Assembly (NCBI GenBank): GCA_934565615.1
Contig: CAKTIH010000048.1
Span: 1-15,161, forward strand
Reading direction: 5' to 3'
Length of the DNA: 15,161 nucleotides
Source of the DNA: an uncultured Oscillospiraceae bacterium
GTDB taxonomy: Bacteria > Bacillota > Clostridia > Oscillospirales > Oscillospiraceae
Shown: in pieces, positions 14,430-15,161 of the stretch
How positions within the stretch are numbered: the stretch's first letter is position 1
How the letters are laid out: each line of letters starts with the position of its first letter
Translations under genes and position numbers: made by a program
The notes under the pieces: model-generated
The model's database searches: none
Told to the model about the DNA's origin: nothing
What the model saw: only the letters and a program-made list of their open reading frames with translations

Positions 14430-15161
14430 ATGTCAGGACATTCCAAGTGGCACAACATACAAAAGACCAAGGGAGCGGCTGACGCCAAGCGCGCGCAGGC
14501 CTTCACCAAGATAGCCAGAGAAATGATCGTGGCTGTCAAGGAGGGCGGCGGCGGGGATCCGCGCAGCAACTCCAGACTTGCGGCTGTCATTGCCAAGGCA
14601 AAGGCCGCCAATATGCCGAACGATAATATCAAGCGCACCATCGACAAGGCGCTCGGCGCGGGCAGCACCGAGAACTATGAAAAGGTCGTCTACGAGGGCT
14701 ACGGTCCTCAGGGCGTCGCCGTCATTGTCGAGTCGATGACCGACAACCGCAACCGTACCGCGGGCGAGATTCGCCACTACTTCGATAAGTACGGCGGAAA
14801 CATGGGCGCTGCCAACTGTGTGTCCTGGTCCTTCGACCGCAAGGGCGTTATCGTCATCGACAATGAGGACGAAGAGCTCGACGAGGACACTGTGATGATG
14901 GACGCTCTCGACGCGGGCGCTGCCGACTTTGAGGCCGACGGCGAGGTCATGACCGTCTACACCGCGGAGGATGACGTCGCATCTGTTGCCGACGCGCTGA
15001 CCGAAAAGGGCTATAAGCTCCTCTCCGCGCAGGTCGAAATGCTGCCGCAGAACGGCTACATCAAGCTCACCAATGAGGACGATATCAAGAACATGCAGAA
15101 GATGCTCGACATGTTCGAGGATAACGACGATGTTCAGAACGTCTGGCATAACTGGGAAGAC
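14430..15161 (+). CDS. YebC/PmpR family protein (TACO1 type), 3' end cut
   Basis: The reading frame encodes 244 residues and runs off the window without a stop. Family members are about 240-250 residues, so only a few are missing. The N-terminus MSGHSKWHNIQKTKGAADAK is the family signature, followed by the FTKIAREM helix, the AKAANMPNDNIKRTIDKA segment and the EGYGPQGVAVIVE strand. Acidic C-terminal domains and the near-terminal VWHNWED match too. Members were long annotated as transcription regulators; mitochondrial TACO1 and recent bacterial work point to a role in translation of difficult sequences such as polyproline. AAGAGGAG at 14414-14421 is a strong ribosome-binding site eight bases before the ATG. 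Its own promoter at 14345-14373 separates it from the upstream sporulation genes. Confidence 0.93.
   Translation, partial: MSGHSKWHNIQKTKGAADAKRAQAFTKIAREMIVAVKEGGGGDPRSNSRLAAVIAKAKAANMPNDNIKRTIDKALGAGSTENYEKVVYEGYGPQGVAVIVESMTDNRNRTAGEIRHYFDKYGGNMGAANCVSWSFDRKGVIVIDNEDEELDEDTVMMDALDAGAADFEADGEVMTVYTAEDDVASVADALTEKGYKLLSAQVEMLPQNGYIKLTNEDDIKNMQKMLDMFEDNDDVQNVWHNWED

Noticed and set aside
1..15161. CRISPR arrays, transposons, prophage genes, tRNA/rRNA or riboswitches
   Set aside because: No regularly spaced repeats, transposase motifs, phage genes, cloverleaf or T-box-like leaders were seen. Gaps are all under 100 bases and gene order is conserved housekeeping.

Overview
The window is a GC-rich stretch of chromosome in which every gene is on the + strand. 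Gene content and order point to an endospore-forming member of the class Clostridia, most likely of the Oscillospirales/Ruminococcaceae type. It has the conserved Firmicutes block yicC-remA-gmk-rpoZ-priA-def-fmt-rsmB-rlmN-prpC-prkC-rsgA. It also has SpoVM and SipL, and SipL is the clostridial partner of the spore coat base protein SpoIVA. The class is inferred from protein families and synteny, not from a marker-gene comparison.

Layout. Positions 2-933 hold the end of a YbbR/CdaR-type protein (a c-di-AMP cyclase regulator family) and an RseC-family membrane protein with a cysteine cluster. Positions 946-2953 hold the RNase YicC, the RemA-type DNA-binding protein, guanylate kinase and RNA polymerase omega. 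Positions 2985-9044 hold primosomal helicase PriA, peptide deformylase, Met-tRNA formyltransferase, and the two rRNA methyltransferases RsmB and RlmN. Positions 9081-12444 hold the PrpC phosphatase, the PASTA kinase PrkC and the ribosome-assembly GTPase RsgA. Spacings are mostly 0-40 bp with several overlaps, so this reads as one long operon or a few overlapping ones. The shared theme is starting and maturing translation, plus Ser/Thr phospho-signalling.

Positions 12445-14336 form a sporulation cluster. It contains a long imperfect inverted repeat, a roughly 50-residue two-helix membrane protein, a 22-residue SpoVM, and a SipL-like protein with SPOCS/DUF3794 repeats and a C-terminal LysM domain. 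SpoVM recognises the curved forespore membrane and recruits SpoIVA, and SipL binds SpoIVA, so this locus would encode both sides of the coat basement attachment. A clear vegetative-type promoter at 14345-14373 then opens a new unit with the YebC/PmpR gene, which runs off the window end.

Most of the window is well-known housekeeping. No CRISPR array, mobile element, tRNA, rRNA or riboswitch was seen, and no gene-free stretch exceeds 100 bases. The most interesting part is 12445-14336: the short SpoVM gene, its coupling to SipL, and an inverted repeat that covers the ribosome-binding region and start codon of the small membrane protein.
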